A stretch of DNA of 64,000 bases from Enterobacteriaceae bacterium 89 (lineage in GTDB: Bacteria > Pseudomonadota > Gammaproteobacteria > Enterobacterales > Enterobacteriaceae), in contig RQJH01000001.1 in the NCBI GenBank assembly GCA_014156375.1, positions 62,001-126,000 on the forward strand, written 5' to 3'. A program made the translations under genes and the position numbers. The notes below the pieces were generated by a model, which ran no database searches, was not told the DNA's origin, and saw only the letters and a list, made by a program, of their open reading frames with translations. Positions 47,628 through 60,897 of the stretch are shown in pieces; position 1 is the first letter of the stretch, and every line of letters begins with the position of its first letter.

Positions 47628-47822
47628 ATGAGCGATATCACTACCGTCAATTGCCCAACCTGTGGCAAAAGCATCATTTGGGGCGAGCAGAGTCCGTTTC
47701 GTCCCTTCTGCTCTAAGCGCTGCCAGCTTATCGATCTTGGCGAGTGGGCTGCCGAAGAGAAAAGGATCCCCAGCTCAGGGGATCTTTCAGAAAGCGATGA
47801 CTGGAGCGAAGAGCAGCATTAA
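47628..47822 (+). CDS. yacG: DNA gyrase inhibitor YacG
   Basis: This 64-residue zinc-finger protein binds GyrB and blocks gyrase from DNA in E. coli. Zinc ligands are Cys9 and Cys12 in CPTC and Cys28 and Cys32 in CSKRC. The C-terminal tail is acidic ([14 protein letters not shown]). Its stop overlaps the convergent mutT stop by 4 bases. Confidence 0.95.
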   Translation: MSDITTVNCPTCGKSIIWGEQSPFRPFCSKRCQLIDLGEWAAEEKRIPSSGDLSESDDWSEEQH

Positions 47823-48211
47823 GCCTCGGCGATCAGCTTCGCAATAACCGGTTCGTTGGCAGGAGGAAATTCTGCTGCCAACAGATCTTTCTGCGCCACC
47901 CAGCGCCCAGGCTGCCCTTCTTTGCCCCACGGCTCGCCCTGCCAGCTGTCTACCAGCCAGAACCACAGCGTGATATGCCGGTCAGGAAACTGATATTCCA
48001 GTTTATCAAACAGATAAGCCGATTCCGGCAGGATCCCAACTTCTTCGAACAGCTCACGCGCAAGCGCCATTTCCGGCGATTCACCCTCTTCGATTTTGCC
48101 GCCAGGGAATTCCCACATGTTTGCCATGTGAGCATCGGCCGCGCGTTGGGTAATAAAGATTTCACCGGCCGCGTTACGCAGAATACCGGTGGAGATTTGC
48201 AGGGTTTTCAT
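47819..48211 (-). CDS. mutT: 8-oxo-dGTP diphosphatase MutT
   Basis: This Nudix hydrolase removes oxidised guanine nucleotides and prevents A:T to C:G changes. The Nudix box is complete: [24 protein letters not shown] (split here as GGKIEEGE and RELFEEVG). The 130-residue length fits. ATG at 48211 has GGAG 8 bases upstream; the GTG nine bases earlier is not needed. It follows secA after a short terminator hairpin. Confidence 0.95.
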   Translation of the reverse strand: MKTLQISTGILRNAAGEIFITQRAADAHMANMWEFPGGKIEEGESPEMALARELFEEVGILPESAYLFDKLEYQFPDRHITLWFWLVDSWQGEPWGKEGQPGRWVAQKDLLAAEFPPANEPVIAKLIAEA

Positions 48212-48226
48212 TGTTTTCACTCCATA

Positions 48227-48250
48227 AAAAAGGCGCTGTCACCAGCGCCC
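48227..48250 (-). terminator. Hairpin between secA and mutT
   Basis: On the minus strand GGGCGCTG-GTGA-CAGCGCC is followed by TTTTTTAT, directly before the mutT ribosome site. It limits or shapes readthrough from secA to mutT. Confidence 0.8.
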
Positions 48251-48282
48251 TTAAGTTTAACTGACTGCTGTTTTAGCAGACC

Positions 48283-50985
48283 TTAGCTGATACGGCCATG
48301 GCACTGCTTATATTTCTTACCGGAACCGCACGGGCACGGATCGTTGCGGCCCACTTTGCGGTCACCAGTCTGAGCCGCCAGAGATTCTGCAGCGGCGGTG
48401 TCGTCGTCCGCATGGCTGAGCTGCTGCATCTGCGCCAGACGTTCAGCTTCCTGACGACGCTGCTCTTCCATCGCCTCCACTTCTTCCGGCATGCGCACCT
48501 GCACTTTGCACAGAGTGCTGATCACTTCGTACTTCAGTGACTCCAGCATCGCCGCGAACATGGAGAAGGATTCACGTTTGTATTCCTGCTTCGGATCTTT
48601 CTGCGCATAGCCACGCAGGTGAATCCCCTGACGCAGGTAGTCCATCGCCGCCAGGTGCTCTTTCCACAGGGAATCGAGAGTTTGCAGCATCACGCCTTTT
48701 TCGAAGTGGCGCATCATTTCGGTGCCCACGACTTCTTCTTTACGCTGATACACTTCTACGCCGCTTTGCAGAATACGCTCACGCAGAGTTTCTTCATGCA
48801 GCTCAGGCTCTTTATCCAACCACTCAGCGATCGGCAAGTCGAGGTCGAAGTCGTTTTTCAGACGTTCCTGCAGACCCGGAATATCCCACATCTCTTCCAA
48901 AGACTGAGGTGGAATGTGCGCGTCGATGGTAGCCTTGAACACGTCTTCACGGATGCTGGCAATGGTTTCGCTCACGTCGGACACGTCCAGCAGTTCGTTA
49001 CGCTGGGTGTAGATCGCGCGACGCTGATCGTTAGCCACGTCATCATATTCCAGCAGCTGCTTACGAATATCGAAGTTGCGGCTTTCCACTTTACGCTGTG
49101 CGTTGGCAATCGCTTTGGTCACCCATGGGTGTTCAATGGCTTCGCCTGGCTTCATCCCCAGTTTACGCATCATGCCGGACACGCGGTCGGAGGCGAAGAT
49201 ACGCATCAGGGCATCTTCCATTGACAGGTAGAAGCGGGAAGAACCGGCATCACCCTGACGACCGGAACGGCCGCGCAGCTGGTTATCGATACGACGGGAT
49301 TCGTGGCGCTCGGTACCAACGATGTGCAGACCACCTGCCGCCAGTACCGCATCGTGGCGCACCTGCCAGTCAGCTTTGATTTTCGCAATTTGCTCTTCGG
49401 TTGGCTCTTCAAGTTGAGCAACCTCAGCCTGCCAGCTACCGCCGAGCATGATGTCAGTACCACGACCCGCCATGTTAGTAGCGATGGTCACGGTAGACGG
49501 ATAACCCGCCTGAGCAACGATATCTGCTTCACTGGCGTGGAACTTGGCGTTCAGAACGTTGTGTTTGATTCCGGCTTTGGTCAGCTCGTTGGAAACCACT
49601 TCAGATTTCTCGATGGAGATGGTCCCCACCAGCACCGGCTGGCCTTTAGCGGTACGCTCTTTGATATCTTCAATGATCGCCTGAATTTTTTCCGCTTCGG
49701 TCATGTAGACCAGATCCGGCATATCTTTACGGATCATCGGACGGTTGGTCGGCACCACCACGGTATCCAGCTTATAGATGGAGCTGAATTCGAAGGCTTC
49801 GGTATCTGCAGTACCGGTCATACCGGCCAGTTTCTCGTACAGACGGAAGTAGTTCTGGAAGGTGATCGAAGCCAGAGTCTGGTTTTCGTTCTGAATTTCT
49901 ACGCCTTCTTTGGCTTCCACCGCCTGGTGCAGACCGTCGGACCAGCGACGACCCTGCATGGTACGACCGGTGTGTTCGTCGACGATGATGACTTCGCCAT
50001 CTTTAACGATGTAGTCAACGTCGCGGGCAAACAGCGCGTGGGCGCGCAGCGCGGCGGTCACGTGGTGCATCAGCATGATATTAGCTGGAGAGTAAAGGGA
50101 CTCGCCCTCTTCCATGATGCCTTCTTTGACCAGCAGCTCTTCAATCAGCACCAGACCGCGTTCGGTCAGGTTGACCTGACGAGCTTTCTCATCCACGGAG
50201 AAGTGGCCTTCGCCCTGGAAGGTGTCGGAGTCTTCTTTTTCCTGACGGATCAGGTGTGGAATGATTTTGTTAACCTGCTTATACATCTCGGAGCTGTCTT
50301 CAGCCGGACCGGAGATGATCAGCGGAGTACGGGCTTCATCGATGAGGATGGAGTCCACTTCATCGACCAGCGCGTAGTGCAGCTTACGCTGAACGCGTTC
50401 TTCAGGGCTGAACGCCATGTTGTCGCGCAGGTAGTCAAAGCCGTATTCGTTGTTAGTGCCGTAAGTGATGTCGGCATTGTACGCTTCGCGTTTTGCCGGA
50501 GCAGGCAGGCCAGACATGTTGATACCGACGGACATACCGAGGAATTCGAACAGCGGGCGGTTGTTTTCGGCATCACGCTGGGCCAGGTAGTCGTTGACGG
50601 TTACAACGTGAACGCCTTTGCCGCTCAGTGCGTTAAGGTAAGCTGGCAGCGTTGCGGTCAGGGTTTTACCTTCACCGGTACGCATTTCCGCGATGCAGCG
50701 GTCGTTCAGGACCATACCGCCGAGCAGCTGGACGTCGAAGTGACGCATACCGAAGACACGTTTACTGGCTTCACGGACCACGGCGAAAGCTTCAGGGATC
50801 AGGCTTTCAACGGTAGCGCCTTTTTCCAGGCGAGCGCGGAATTCACCGGTCTTCGCTTTCAGCTCGTCGTCGGAGAGTTTTTCCATCTCCGGTTCCATGG
50901 CATTGATCTGAGCAACGGTTTTACGCATACGACGCAGCGTACGGTCATTACGGCTGCCAAAAACTTTGGTTAATAATTTAAGCAT
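48283..50985 (-). CDS. secA: Preprotein translocase ATPase SecA
   Basis: This motor drives proteins through SecYEG. The 900-residue product has Walker [10 protein letters not shown], the DEAD-type [16 protein letters not shown], the second motor half ([34 protein letters not shown]), the helical scaffold, and a C-terminal zinc and SecB-binding tail with [14 protein letters not shown]. It lies 61 bases after secM, whose stalled translation is known to expose the secA ribosome site. Confidence 0.98.
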   Translation of the reverse strand: MLKLLTKVFGSRNDRTLRRMRKTVAQINAMEPEMEKLSDDELKAKTGEFRARLEKGATVESLIPEAFAVVREASKRVFGMRHFDVQLLGGMVLNDRCIAEMRTGEGKTLTATLPAYLNALSGKGVHVVTVNDYLAQRDAENNRPLFEFLGMSVGINMSGLPAPAKREAYNADITYGTNNEYGFDYLRDNMAFSPEERVQRKLHYALVDEVDSILIDEARTPLIISGPAEDSSEMYKQVNKIIPHLIRQEKEDSDTFQGEGHFSVDEKARQVNLTERGLVLIEELLVKEGIMEEGESLYSPANIMLMHHVTAALRAHALFARDVDYIVKDGEVIIVDEHTGRTMQGRRWSDGLHQAVEAKEGVEIQNENQTLASITFQNYFRLYEKLAGMTGTADTEAFEFSSIYKLDTVVVPTNRPMIRKDMPDLVYMTEAEKIQAIIEDIKERTAKGQPVLVGTISIEKSEVVSNELTKAGIKHNVLNAKFHASEADIVAQAGYPSTVTIATNMAGRGTDIMLGGSWQAEVAQLEEPTEEQIAKIKADWQVRHDAVLAAGGLHIVGTERHESRRIDNQLRGRSGRQGDAGSSRFYLSMEDALMRIFASDRVSGMMRKLGMKPGEAIEHPWVTKAIANAQRKVESRNFDIRKQLLEYDDVANDQRRAIYTQRNELLDVSDVSETIASIREDVFKATIDAHIPPQSLEEMWDIPGLQERLKNDFDLDLPIAEWLDKEPELHEETLRERILQSGVEVYQRKEEVVGTEMMRHFEKGVMLQTLDSLWKEHLAAMDYLRQGIHLRGYAQKDPKQEYKRESFSMFAAMLESLKYEVISTLCKVQVRMPEEVEAMEEQRRQEAERLAQMQQLSHADDDTAAAESLAAQTGDRKVGRNDPCPCGSGKKYKQCHGRIS

Positions 50986-51046
50986 AATTCAAATCTCAAT
51001 CGCCCCGCTATGCGGAGTCTTAGCATTAGTAAAAGGTTGTTTTTAT

Positions 51047-51550
51047 TCAGCTAAGAGATTGAGGCCCGGCGCGAATGCCGTGCACCTGGCTGACCCAGGT
51101 ATTGATGGAGAATGTCTGTGGAGAGGTGGGTTCGATGCGGTATGCCGCCGTGCGCACGCTGGCGGGCGGCTGGCTTTCGCGCATCAGCAGCGCATTCAGC
51201 GTATCCAGCAATGCCAGATGGTGAACTTCGAGCGGAGCAACCGCTTCGGCCACCGGCAGTGCCTGTGGCGCCATCGCAAAGGAGAGATGACGAATAACCG
51301 TGCGGATTGCATGCTGATGCCAGTAGTCAACGTTAAACGCCGGACGGCGGTTGCCTTCCAGCATCGCCAGCTGCGTGAAGTTAACTTTTGACGCAGCGGC
51401 ATGGCTGCTACTGGTTTTAGCTGGAGTGACGGACTCGGTATTGTTGGCAATTGCGGGCAAGCCGAATCCCGCCGCAACCATCCCCAACAGGAGATGCGGC
51501 CAGAAATATCGTCTGCCAAACTGTCGCCAACGCGTCAGTATTCCGCTCAC
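51047..51550 (-). CDS. secM: SecM secretion monitor with translation-arrest sequence
   Basis: This exported peptide stalls its own ribosome near its C-terminus and so raises translation of secA when secretion is slow. The 167-residue product starts at GTG. It has an unusually long signal peptide ([21 protein letters not shown]) and then an unconserved middle. The arrest segment [17 protein letters not shown] keeps Phe, Trp, Gly, Ile, Arg, Ala, Gly and the critical Pro of the F-x4-WI-x4-GIRAGP pattern, but has Val where E. coli has Ile after Trp. It lies directly upstream of secA. Little else is conserved, as usual. Confidence 0.94.
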   Translation of the reverse strand: MSGILTRWRQFGRRYFWPHLLLGMVAAGFGLPAIANNTESVTPAKTSSSHAAASKVNFTQLAMLEGNRRPAFNVDYWHQHAIRTVIRHLSFAMAPQALPVAEAVAPLEVHHLALLDTLNALLMRESQPPASVRTAAYRIEPTSPQTFSINTWVSQVHGIRAGPQSLS

Positions 51551-51813
51551 TACCTTGCCACCCTGAGTTATTACTCGTCAGTCAAAATTTTTTAGCGCTG
51601 AGATAGTATCACTAATGACGTGTATCAGCAGCATGAATGACAGAGATCTGTCTGGAAAAGTGTTCAGGAAACCAGCAATCACGCAAGTTTGCCGCAGTCA
51701 GCAATACCCGTGACCTGAAAAGAAGAATTGGAGGGAAGAAAAATAAAAAAACGACTGGCTTCCTGGACGGAGAGAGTACCAGGTTACCAGTCGAATTTAG
51801 AGTGGGTTCAGGC
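51551..51813. other. Gap between secM and lpxC (263 bases)
   Basis: It contains the lpxC terminator at 51744-51793 and the expected secM promoter region. No gene is seen in the small open frames here. Confidence 0.5.
51744..51793 (-). terminator. Rho-independent terminator of lpxC
   Basis: On the minus strand CGACTGGTAACCTGG ... CCAGGAAGCCAGTCG is followed by TTTTTTTATTT. It ends the lpxC transcript before secM. Confidence 0.88.
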
Positions 51814-52752
<939 letters not shown>

Positions 52753-52831
52753 CTATCCAACCGAAGTGTACTATACATTCGGCAGGCCAGTTTAGCACAA
52801 AGAGCGCAGATACCCAACTTCCAGCTAATTC

Positions 52832-53983
52832 TTAATCAGCCTGCTTACGCAGGAAGGCTGGAATATCGAGATAATCTGGTTCTTTCTGAGTCTGAGCCGT
52901 ATTGTCGTTAACTACTTTCGCTGCTGGTTTCTGTTCCTGAGTCAGCGGCGCCATACCGTGCTGCTGATAGCGATCCATCACAGGTTGCTGCTGCTGTTTG
53001 TTAGTCACCAGGGTAATTTCCGGACGTTTGTCCATACCGATACCGGTAGCAACAACGGTTACACGCAGTTCGTCGTTCATCTCTGGATCCAGAGAGGTAC
53101 CGATAACCACGGTCGCGTTGTCGGAAGCAAACGCACGAATGGTGTTACCCACGGTTTCGAACTCGTCCAGACGCAGATCGAAGCCAGCGGTGATGTTAAC
53201 CAGCACGCCGCGAGCGCCGGACAGGTCGATGTCTTCCAGCAGTGGAGAAGAGATGGCCATTTCAGCCGCTTCTTCCGCACGGTCTTCACCGCTTGCCAGA
53301 CCAGAACCCATCATCGCATAGCCCATTTCGGACATTACGGTACGCACGTCAGCAAAGTCGACGTTCATCAGGCCCGGACGGGTGATCAGCTCGGCGATAC
53401 CCTGAACCGCGCCTTTCAGCACGTCGTTCGCCGCGCCAAACGCGTCCAGCAGAGAAATCCCACGACCCAGCACTTTCAGCAGCTTGTCGTTAGGGATGGT
53501 GATCAGAGAGTCCACGTGTTTGGACAGCTCGGCGATACCCTGCTCCGCGAATGCCATACGCTTCTTGCCTTCAAAGTTGAAAGGCTTGGTCACGACGGCC
53601 ACGGTCAGAATACCCAAATCTTTTGCAACTTCGGCTACGACTGGCGCTGCACCGGTACCGGTACCGCCACCCATGCCTGCTGCGATAAACACCATGTCCG
53701 CACCTTCCAGTGCAGCACGCAGCGCTTCACGGTCTTCGTCTGCCGCATTACGACCGACTTCCGGGTTTGCACCCGCACCCAGACCTTTGGTAATGCCATT
53801 ACCGATCTGGATAGTCTGACCCACAGCTGTTTTACGCAGCGCCTGAGCGTCGGTATTTACAGCGAAGAAATCAACACCCTCAATGCGTTCGCGCACCATG
53901 TGCTCGACGGCGTTGCCACCGCCACCACCGACGCCGATGACTTTAATCACCGCGTCGTTGGTCAGTTCCATAGGTTCAAACAT
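52832..53983 (-). CDS. ftsZ: Cell-division GTPase FtsZ
   Basis: This tubulin homologue forms the Z ring. The 383-residue product has the tubulin signature GGGTGTG in [19 protein letters not shown], the N-terminal [12 protein letters not shown], and the T7 loop NVDFADV whose Asp completes the GTPase site. The C-terminal peptide [14 protein letters not shown], recognised by FtsA, ZipA and ZapD, is intact after a Gln-rich linker. It follows ftsA by 62 bases. Confidence 0.98.
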   Translation of the reverse strand: MFEPMELTNDAVIKVIGVGGGGGNAVEHMVRERIEGVDFFAVNTDAQALRKTAVGQTIQIGNGITKGLGAGANPEVGRNAADEDREALRAALEGADMVFIAAGMGGGTGTGAAPVVAEVAKDLGILTVAVVTKPFNFEGKKRMAFAEQGIAELSKHVDSLITIPNDKLLKVLGRGISLLDAFGAANDVLKGAVQGIAELITRPGLMNVDFADVRTVMSEMGYAMMGSGLASGEDRAEEAAEMAISSPLLEDIDLSGARGVLVNITAGFDLRLDEFETVGNTIRAFASDNATVVIGTSLDPEMNDELRVTVVATGIGMDKRPEITLVTNKQQQQPVMDRYQQHGMAPLTQEQKPAAKVVNDNTAQTQKEPDYLDIPAFLRKQAD

Positions 53984-54045
53984 AGTTTCTCTCCGTTTTG
54001 TGCCTGTCGCCTGGGAGCGCCAATTTTCGGCGCTCTCTTAAAAAA

Positions 54046-55302
54046 TTAAAACTCTTTTCGCAGCCAGGTATTAATTCGCTTAATCCATGAACTCACTGCG
54101 ACGCGTTTTTCCACTTCTGCTTCACCACTTAAATGGGACTCTTTTCCGTAGTGCAGCAGGCCCACAGCCGTTGAATAGTAAGGCTCCTGGGCATAATCCG
54201 TCAGTCCGGTGATGTTCAGCGGCGCACCGATGCGCACCTGCGTATGGAACACGCGCTGCGCGCAGGCCGCCAGGCCTTCGATTTGCGCCGCGCCACCGGT
54301 CAGAACAATCCCCGCCGCCAGATGGTGTTTGACACCCTGTTGGCGCAGCTGTTCCTGCAACTGTAAAATCTCTTCGTTCACCAGATTAAGCAGCTCGGTG
54401 TAACGCGGCTCGATAACCTCAGCCAGCGTCTGACGCTGCAGGCTGCGCGGCGGACGACCACCGACGCTTGGCACTTCCACGCTCTCGTCTTTACCAACGA
54501 TAGAGCCCAGTGCACAACCATGGCGAACTTTAATCGCTTCGGCATCGCTCGGCGGCGTACCGAAGGCGTAGGCGATATCGCTGGTCACCACATTCCCTGC
54601 ATAAGGAATGACTTTGGTATGCCGCAGCGCGCCGCCAGTATAAACTGCGATGTCCATGGTACCACCACCGACATCAACCACACAGACACCCAGTTCACGT
54701 TCATCTTCCGTCAATACGGAATAACTGGAAGCCAGTCCGGCAAAAATAAGCTGGTCAACCTTCAGACCACAACGTTCGACGGCTTTCACAATGTTTTTTG
54801 CCATATCGTTGTGACATGTGATCAAGTGCACTTTTGCCTGCATGCGTACGCCAGAAAGACCGACCGGATTTTTAATCCCTTCCTGGTAGTCGATAGCGTA
54901 TTCCTGCGGGATCACGTGCAGAACACGGTGCTCATCACGCACGCGCACCGACTTAGCGGTATGCACGACGTTTTCAACATCTTCCTGCGTCACTTCTTCT
55001 TCAGAAATGGGCACCATGCCGATTTCATTCTGACAGCTAATATGTTTGCCTGAAAGCGCCAGATATACAGAAGAAATCTGGCAATCTGCCATCAGTTCGG
55101 CCTGATCGATGGCGCGCTGTACGCATTTCACCACAGATTCCAGGTCGTTAACGCCGCCTTTATCCATACCCCGCGAAGGGCAACTGCCCACGCCAATGAT
55201 ATTGACCATTCCGTCGGGCAGAACTTCCCCTACCAAAGCGGCTACCTTCGCGGTACCAATTTCCAGTCCTACTACCAGTTTTCTGTCCGTCGCTTTGATC
55301 AT
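54046..55302 (-). CDS. ftsA: Cell-division protein FtsA
   Basis: This actin-like ATPase tethers FtsZ to the membrane. The 418-residue product has the phosphate-1 motif [16 protein letters not shown] and the phosphate-2 [14 protein letters not shown], then an adenosine motif [13 protein letters not shown]. The C-terminal amphipathic helix [13 protein letters not shown] is present. It overlaps the ftsQ stop by 4 bases. Confidence 0.98.
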   Translation of the reverse strand: MIKATDRKLVVGLEIGTAKVAALVGEVLPDGMVNIIGVGSCPSRGMDKGGVNDLESVVKCVQRAIDQAELMADCQISSVYLALSGKHISCQNEIGMVPISEEEVTQEDVENVVHTAKSVRVRDEHRVLHVIPQEYAIDYQEGIKNPVGLSGVRMQAKVHLITCHNDMAKNIVKAVERCGLKVDQLIFAGLASSYSVLTEDERELGVCVVDVGGGTMDIAVYTGGALRHTKVIPYAGNVVTSDIAYAFGTPPSDAEAIKVRHGCALGSIVGKDESVEVPSVGGRPPRSLQRQTLAEVIEPRYTELLNLVNEEILQLQEQLRQQGVKHHLAAGIVLTGGAAQIEGLAACAQRVFHTQVRIGAPLNITGLTDYAQEPYYSTAVGLLHYGKESHLSGEAEVEKRVAVSSWIKRINTWLRKEF

Positions 55303-56132
55303 TGTTGCTCTGCCTGTGCCTGATTTTGTTGTTGATGAGTATCCTCTACGGGCGCGGGCTGCCAGCCCACCGCCGCGCCTGAGTCATAACGCAAATCAAC
55401 GTAGCTAATCCGTTTGCCATCGGTTTGCGCCTGCTGCTGAAGAACCGGATAAAGTTCTAAAAAGCGCTCAAGCCGTTTCATCGTGTCACCGCGCCCCAGG
55501 TTCAGTTTGATGTCATTACTCAACGTCAACTGCCAGGAGCGGCGGGCGGTCATTGCCGCTGCTTTCAACGTAAACTTCCCTTTCGCCAGAACCTGTCCCA
55601 TATCGCGATAGCTTTGCAGGACTTCTGTTTCGCTGCCTTCCGGCCCCGATAACAGAGGAAGATTCTGTTTGCTGGTGCGATCCGCCGGGACGCTAAACGC
55701 GTTGCCGTCGGCATCCACCATATGCTGATCATTCCAGCGTGCAATCGGCACATATTCAACCAGATGAATCTTCAATTCGTCCGGCCACTGCTTACGAACG
55801 CTCGCCTGTTTAATCCACGGCAAACGTTCAATCTGGCTTTGAATGATATTCACGTCCTGGGTCATAAAGGTGCCCGGTGAACCGAGAGCCAGAATAGCCT
55901 GGCGAATATCATCATTGCGCGTGTAGTGTCGTTCCCCGGTCACCACCAGTTTGGATATCGGCAGACGCTGCGCATCTTCCATCCAGCCCAGCACCATCCA
56001 GCCGCTCATCAACACGGTCAATAATACCGCGCCCAGGAACACAATCCCTGCAAGACGCGTTCCATTACTTCTGCGCGAAGAAGCTAACTCCTCTTCTTCA
56101 CTGTTCCGTGTGTTCAGTGCTGCCTGCGACAT
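55299..56132 (-). CDS. ftsQ: Cell-division protein FtsQ
   Basis: This bitopic inner-membrane protein is a scaffold for FtsB and FtsL. The 277-residue product has a cytoplasmic basic N-terminus, one membrane segment ([20 protein letters not shown]), the POTRA domain ([20 protein letters not shown]) and a beta domain ([20 protein letters not shown]). The C-terminal tail is Gln-rich. It starts 1 base after the ddlB stop. Confidence 0.97.
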   Translation of the reverse strand: MSQAALNTRNSEEEELASSRRSNGTRLAGIVFLGAVLLTVLMSGWMVLGWMEDAQRLPISKLVVTGERHYTRNDDIRQAILALGSPGTFMTQDVNIIQSQIERLPWIKQASVRKQWPDELKIHLVEYVPIARWNDQHMVDADGNAFSVPADRTSKQNLPLLSGPEGSETEVLQSYRDMGQVLAKGKFTLKAAAMTARRSWQLTLSNDIKLNLGRGDTMKRLERFLELYPVLQQQAQTDGKRISYVDLRYDSGAAVGWQPAPVEDTHQQQNQAQAEQQ

Positions 56133-56133
56133 A

Positions 56134-57054
56134 TCAACCCGCCAGGTCCAGAATACGTACTACTAACTGCGAGAAGCTCATGCCCGCCTGACGCGCCGCC
56201 ATCGGCACCAGGCTGTGGCTGGTCATACCCGGAGAGGTATTAGCTTCCAGCAAATACAACTGACCGTCGCTGTCCTGCATCACATCGATGCGCCCCCAGC
56301 CGGCACAGCCTAAAACTTTCCAGGCTTTAAGCACCAGGGACTGCATTTCCAGTTCACGGGACTGATCTTCACAACCAGGGCAGAAATACTGCGTCTCGTC
56401 AGAGAGATACTTCGCCTCATAATCATAGAAGACTCCGGCAGGTTGGATGCGAACCGACGGTAAAATTTCTTCTCCGAGTACGGCGACGGTAAATTCCGGT
56501 CCGCTCAGCCATTTTTCAATCAGAACTTCTTCATCATGCTGAAAAGCCAGCGCTAAGGCAGCATCCAGTGCACCACTTTCGGTCACTTTGGACATCCCTA
56601 CGCTTGAACCTTCACGACTTGGCTTCACAATCAGTGGTAAACCCAGCGCAGAAATGCGCTGCTGTTGCTCCTGCGTCAGGCCATTGGTGAACTCAGCACG
56701 AGTCAGCGCCACCCATGGAGCAACGGGTAATCCTGCGCCCTGCCAGAGCAGTTTGCTGCGCAGTTTATCCATTGAAATGGCCGATGCCATCACGCCGCTG
56801 CCGGTGTATGGCAGGTCGATAAGTTCCAGTAATCCCTGCAACGTGCCATCTTCACCACCGCGGCCGTGAAGCGCAATAAACACTTTCTTAAAGCCCTGAT
56901 TTTTTAACTGCGTAATGTCGGTATCGCGCGGGTCAACGCCCTGGGCGTCAATACCTGCTTCACGCAGACCGGCCACAACGGCCGCACCAGAATTCAGCGA
57001 GACTTCACGCTCAGCAGAAGTGCCGCCGAGGAGGACAGCGATTCTATCAGCCAT
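56134..57054 (-). CDS. ddlB: D-alanine--D-alanine ligase B
   Basis: This ATP-grasp enzyme makes the D-Ala-D-Ala dipeptide for the murein peptide. The 306-residue product has [52 protein letters not shown] and the metal motif [19 protein letters not shown] (quoted: [10 protein letters not shown]). It overlaps murC by 8 bases. Confidence 0.98.
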   Translation of the reverse strand: MADRIAVLLGGTSAEREVSLNSGAAVVAGLREAGIDAQGVDPRDTDITQLKNQGFKKVFIALHGRGGEDGTLQGLLELIDLPYTGSGVMASAISMDKLRSKLLWQGAGLPVAPWVALTRAEFTNGLTQEQQQRISALGLPLIVKPSREGSSVGMSKVTESGALDAALALAFQHDEEVLIEKWLSGPEFTVAVLGEEILPSVRIQPAGVFYDYEAKYLSDETQYFCPGCEDQSRELEMQSLVLKAWKVLGCAGWGRIDVMQDSDGQLYLLEANTSPGMTSHSLVPMAARQAGMSFSQLVVRILDLAG

Positions 57055-58522
57055 GACGCTCTTCCTCCTGGCTTTGCGGCTTGAGTTTGATTTCAGCTAA
57101 GTTACGCGCGATTTTGCCGATATTTCCCGCACCCTGGATCAGGATCAGGTCATTACCGGTCAGCACCGGCGCCAGCATCTCTGCCACTTTCGCCGGGTCG
57201 GACACCAGAATCGGGTCGACTTTGCCGCGACCGCGAATGGTACGACACAGCGAACGGCTGTCGGCACCAGGAATAGCAGCTTCACCTGCCGCATAAACTT
57301 CCAGCATCAGCAGCGAATCCACGCCCGTCAGTACGTTTGCGAAATCGTCATACAGATCGCGGGTACGCGTGAAACGGTGCGGCTGGAAGACCATCACCAG
57401 GTTTTTATCCGGCCAGCCCGCGCGTGCCGCTTTGATCGTCGCGTCAACTTCTGTCGGATGGTGACCGTAGTCATCCACCAGCATCGCGCTGCCGTCTTTA
57501 CCGTTCACTTCGGCCAACGGGAATTCACCGAGGAAATCGAAGCGACGCCCCGTTCCCTGGAAGCTTTCCAGCGCGCGCAGAATCGCTTCGTCTTCAATGC
57601 CTTCTTCAGTGGCGACCGCAACGGCGGCTGCCGCGTTCAGGGCGTTATGACGACCAGGCGCGTTCAGGGTGACGTTCAACGGAGCTTTATCCTGACGGAT
57701 CAGGGTGAAATGCCCCTGCGCACCAATCTGTTTGTACTCTTCGACGCGAACATCGGCGTCGTCGCTGAAACCATAAGTGGTGATTTGACGGCCAACGCGC
57801 GGCAGCAGCTCGCGAATCACCGGATCGTCAACACACATCACTGCACGACCATAAAACGGCAAATTGTGCAGGAAATTAATAAAGGTCTGTTTTAAATTTT
57901 CGAAGTCGCCCTGGTAAGTGTCCATGTGGTCGGCTTCGATGTTGGTGACGATCGCCACCATCGGCTGCAAATGCAGGAAGGAAGCATCGCTCTCATCCGC
58001 CTCAGCAATCAGGTAACGACTGTGGCCCAGACGCGCATGCACGCCAGCGGCTTTCACCAGACCGCCGTTAACGAAGGTTGGATCCAGGCCTGCTTCGGCA
58101 TAAATGCTGGAAACCATCGCCGTGGTCGTGGTTTTACCGTGCGTCCCGGCAATCGCAATACCATGACGGAAACGCATCAGCTCAGCCAGCATCTCTGCGC
58201 GGCGAATAACTGGAATACGCGCTTCATGCGCCGCAACGATTTCCGGGTTGTCCGCAGAAATTGCGCTTGAGACCACCACTACGCTTGCATCACGCACGTT
58301 TTCCGGGCGATGGTTGAAATAAATCGTGGCACCCAGCGCCGTCAGCTGCTGAGTCACCGGGTTCGGCGCAAGGTCCGAACCGCTAATCTGATACCCTTCA
58401 TTCGCCAACACTTCGGCAATACCGCCCATGCCAGCACCACCGATGCCGACAAAGTGGATGTGCCGGACGCGACGCATCTCGGGCACAATGGAACGCAGTT
58501 TCGCCAGTTGTTGTGTATTCAT
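57047..58522 (-). CDS. murC: UDP-N-acetylmuramate--L-alanine ligase
   Basis: This ligase adds the first amino acid to UDP-MurNAc. The 491-residue product has the dinucleotide-like start [20 protein letters not shown], the ATP loop [12 protein letters not shown], the Mur motifs EADESDASF and HxxxN ([11 protein letters not shown]), and the C-terminal [11 protein letters not shown]. It starts 57 bases after murG. Confidence 0.98.
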   Translation of the reverse strand: MNTQQLAKLRSIVPEMRRVRHIHFVGIGGAGMGGIAEVLANEGYQISGSDLAPNPVTQQLTALGATIYFNHRPENVRDASVVVVSSAISADNPEIVAAHEARIPVIRRAEMLAELMRFRHGIAIAGTHGKTTTTAMVSSIYAEAGLDPTFVNGGLVKAAGVHARLGHSRYLIAEADESDASFLHLQPMVAIVTNIEADHMDTYQGDFENLKQTFINFLHNLPFYGRAVMCVDDPVIRELLPRVGRQITTYGFSDDADVRVEEYKQIGAQGHFTLIRQDKAPLNVTLNAPGRHNALNAAAAVAVATEEGIEDEAILRALESFQGTGRRFDFLGEFPLAEVNGKDGSAMLVDDYGHHPTEVDATIKAARAGWPDKNLVMVFQPHRFTRTRDLYDDFANVLTGVDSLLMLEVYAAGEAAIPGADSRSLCRTIRGRGKVDPILVSDPAKVAEMLAPVLTGNDLILIQGAGNIGKIARNLAEIKLKPQSQEEERHG

Positions 58523-58579
58523 TCTCTAAACGCCATCGACTACTTCAAAATTCGTGCAGCGCAAAAGGCGCTGCGATGA

Positions 58580-59647
58580 TCAAGCCTGAGCTGCCAGGCT
58601 CACCTCTTTTGCTACTCGCTCGGTAGCATCCGGAATGGCGGCGGCACGAGCGCGCTCAGCCATATCCAGCAGTGTTTTTCGATTCCAGCCTGCCAGCGTG
58701 CTGGCAACGGCCTCCGCGGTAAACTGCGGCTGCTCAAAAATCTTCGCCGCGCCTGCTTTCTCCAGCGGCAGCGCATTCCAGTACTGCTGTCGGTCTTTGT
58801 GCTGGAACGGCACAAAAATCGCAGGCAGCCCGGCGGCAGCGATTTCGCTCACCGTCAGCGCGCCTGAACGACAGACCACGACATCGGCCCAGGCGTAAGC
58901 CGCGGCCATATCGTCAATAAATTCGGTGACTTTGTGCTGCGGCTGACCGGCTTCGGCGTACGCCTGCTCCACGGTCTGCTGTGCACCTTTACCGCTCTGG
59001 TGCCAGATGGTGACCTGCTGGCCGAGCTTTGCCGCCACCTGCGGCATGGTCTGGTTCAGCACGCGAGCGCCCTGAGAGCCGCCCACCACCAGCACGCGAA
59101 TTTCACCTTCACGCCCGGTCAGGCGCTGATCTGGCAACGGCAGCGCCAGCACGTCGACGCGTACCGGATTGCCCACCACTTCCGCATTCGGGAAAGCGCC
59201 CGGGAAAGCCTGCATCACGGTTTTGGCAATTTTCGCCAGCCATTTGTTGGTCAGCCCGGCAATGCCGTTTTGCTCGTGCAGCACAACCGGAATGCCCAGC
59301 GACCAGGCCGCCAGACCACCAGGGCCAGAGACGTAACCGCCCATTCCCAGCACCACATCCGGCTTAAAGCGCTTCATGATCGCCCGAGCCTGACGCCAGG
59401 CCGTGAAGATACGTATCGGCGCAAACAGCATCGCCTTGAGGCCTTTTCCACGAAGACCAGAAATCTGGATAAAATCGATGTCGATTCCGTGTTTTGGCAC
59501 TAAATCGGCTTCCATACGATCGGCGGTTCCGAGCCAGCGAACCTGCCAGCCCTGATCCATCAAATGGTGAGCCACGGCAAGCCCCGGGAACACGTGTCCG
59601 CCGGTACCGCCCGCCATCACCATTAACCGCTTCGCCTGACTACTCAT
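58580..59647 (-). CDS. murG: Undecaprenyl-PP-MurNAc-pentapeptide GlcNAc transferase MurG
   Basis: This peripheral membrane enzyme makes lipid II from lipid I. The 355-residue product has the N-terminal G-loop [55 protein letters not shown] and the UDP-GlcNAc site [20 protein letters not shown]. It overlaps the ftsW stop by 4 bases. Confidence 0.98.
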   Translation of the reverse strand: MSSQAKRLMVMAGGTGGHVFPGLAVAHHLMDQGWQVRWLGTADRMEADLVPKHGIDIDFIQISGLRGKGLKAMLFAPIRIFTAWRQARAIMKRFKPDVVLGMGGYVSGPGGLAAWSLGIPVVLHEQNGIAGLTNKWLAKIAKTVMQAFPGAFPNAEVVGNPVRVDVLALPLPDQRLTGREGEIRVLVVGGSQGARVLNQTMPQVAAKLGQQVTIWHQSGKGAQQTVEQAYAEAGQPQHKVTEFIDDMAAAYAWADVVVCRSGALTVSEIAAAGLPAIFVPFQHKDRQQYWNALPLEKAGAAKIFEQPQFTAEAVASTLAGWNRKTLLDMAERARAAAIPDATERVAKEVSLAAQA

Positions 59648-60897
59648 CGAACACCCCGTGTAAACGCCTGAGCTTTTTCCAGACGCGTTTCATAATCAAT
59701 TCGTAACAGCAGCATGATCGCCGTCGACATAATCAGCAGACTGGAACCACCGTAGCTGATGAGCGGTAGCGTCAGACCTTTGGTTGGCAGCATACCCGCC
59801 GCGGCCCCCACGTTGACCAGCGCCTGGAAGCTGAACCAGACCCCAATCGAACAGGCAAGAAATCCAGAGAAGCGCTGGTTAATCTCCAGCGCCTTGCGAC
59901 CAATGGACATGGCGCGGAAAGCGACGAAGAATACCATTAAAAGCGCCAACACCACACCGACATAGCCTAATTCCTCACCGATGATGGCGAAGATGAAGTC
60001 CGTGTGCGCTTCCGGCAGATACTCCAGCTTCTGCACCGAGTTTCCGAGGCCCTGCCCCCACATTTCACCGCGACCAAAGGCCATCAGAGATTGCGTCAGC
60101 TGATAGCCGCTGCCAAACGGATCTTCCCACGGGTTCCAGAAAGAGGTCACACGGCGAATACGGTAAGGTTCGGCCAGGATCAGCAGGACCACCGCCGAGA
60201 TACCCATGCCGATGATAGCGATGAACTGCCACAGCTTGGCTCCGGCCAGGAACAGCATCGCCAGCGTAGTGACAAACAGCACAACCACTGTCCCGAGGTC
60301 CGGCTGAGCCAGCAGAAGGATCGCCAGTACGAAAATCACGCCCATCGGCTTTAAGAAGCCGCGCAGGTTATTTCGCACCTCATCGCCTTTACGCACCAGG
60401 TAGTTGGCGATGTAACAGAACAGCGACAGCTTGGTCAGCTCCGCCGGCTGAATACGCAGCGGCCCGAAGGCAATCCAGCGGGATGCGCCGTTTACCGAGC
60501 TGCCAACCACCAGCACAATCAACAACATCACAATCGAGGCAATCAGCATGGTGGTACTGTGGCGCTGCCAGAAATCCATCGGCAGACGCAGCGTCACCAG
60601 ACCAAGACAGAACGCCAGGATGATGTACAGGCCATCACGCTTGGCGAACAGGAACGGATCGTTTGCCAACCGCTGACCCACCGGCATCGAAGCCGAGGTC
60701 ACCATAATAAAGCCGATAGCTGCCAGGCCCAGCGTCAGCCACAGCAGCGTACGGTCGTACATCACCAGACTGTCGTTATCTTTCTGGCGCGAGCCCATCA
60801 CCCAGCCTTTCAGCGCTGCAAACAGCCACACCAGGATCGCCGATCCCGGCAGGCGTGGCAGACGAGGGAGCCTCAGGCGAGGGAGAGATAAACGCAT
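59644..60897 (-). CDS. ftsW: Septal peptidoglycan polymerase FtsW (SEDS family)
   Basis: This 417-residue membrane protein of the SEDS family has about ten membrane segments. Seen are [31 protein letters not shown], and [15 protein letters not shown] near the C-terminus. It works with FtsI in septal murein polymerisation. It overlaps murD by one base. Confidence 0.97.
   Translation of the reverse strand: MRLSLPRLRLPRLPRLPGSAILVWLFAALKGWVMGSRQKDNDSLVMYDRTLLWLTLGLAAIGFIMVTSASMPVGQRLANDPFLFAKRDGLYIILAFCLGLVTLRLPMDFWQRHSTTMLIASIVMLLIVLVVGSSVNGASRWIAFGPLRIQPAELTKLSLFCYIANYLVRKGDEVRNNLRGFLKPMGVIFVLAILLLAQPDLGTVVVLFVTTLAMLFLAGAKLWQFIAIIGMGISAVVLLILAEPYRIRRVTSFWNPWEDPFGSGYQLTQSLMAFGRGEMWGQGLGNSVQKLEYLPEAHTDFIFAIIGEELGYVGVVLALLMVFFVAFRAMSIGRKALEINQRFSGFLACSIGVWFSFQALVNVGAAAGMLPTKGLTLPLISYGGSSLLIMSTAIMLLLRIDYETRLEKAQAFTRGVR

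Noticed and set aside
49303-50973. 556-codon plus-strand frame opposite secA
   Set aside because: Antisense to conserved secA with no recognisable domain.
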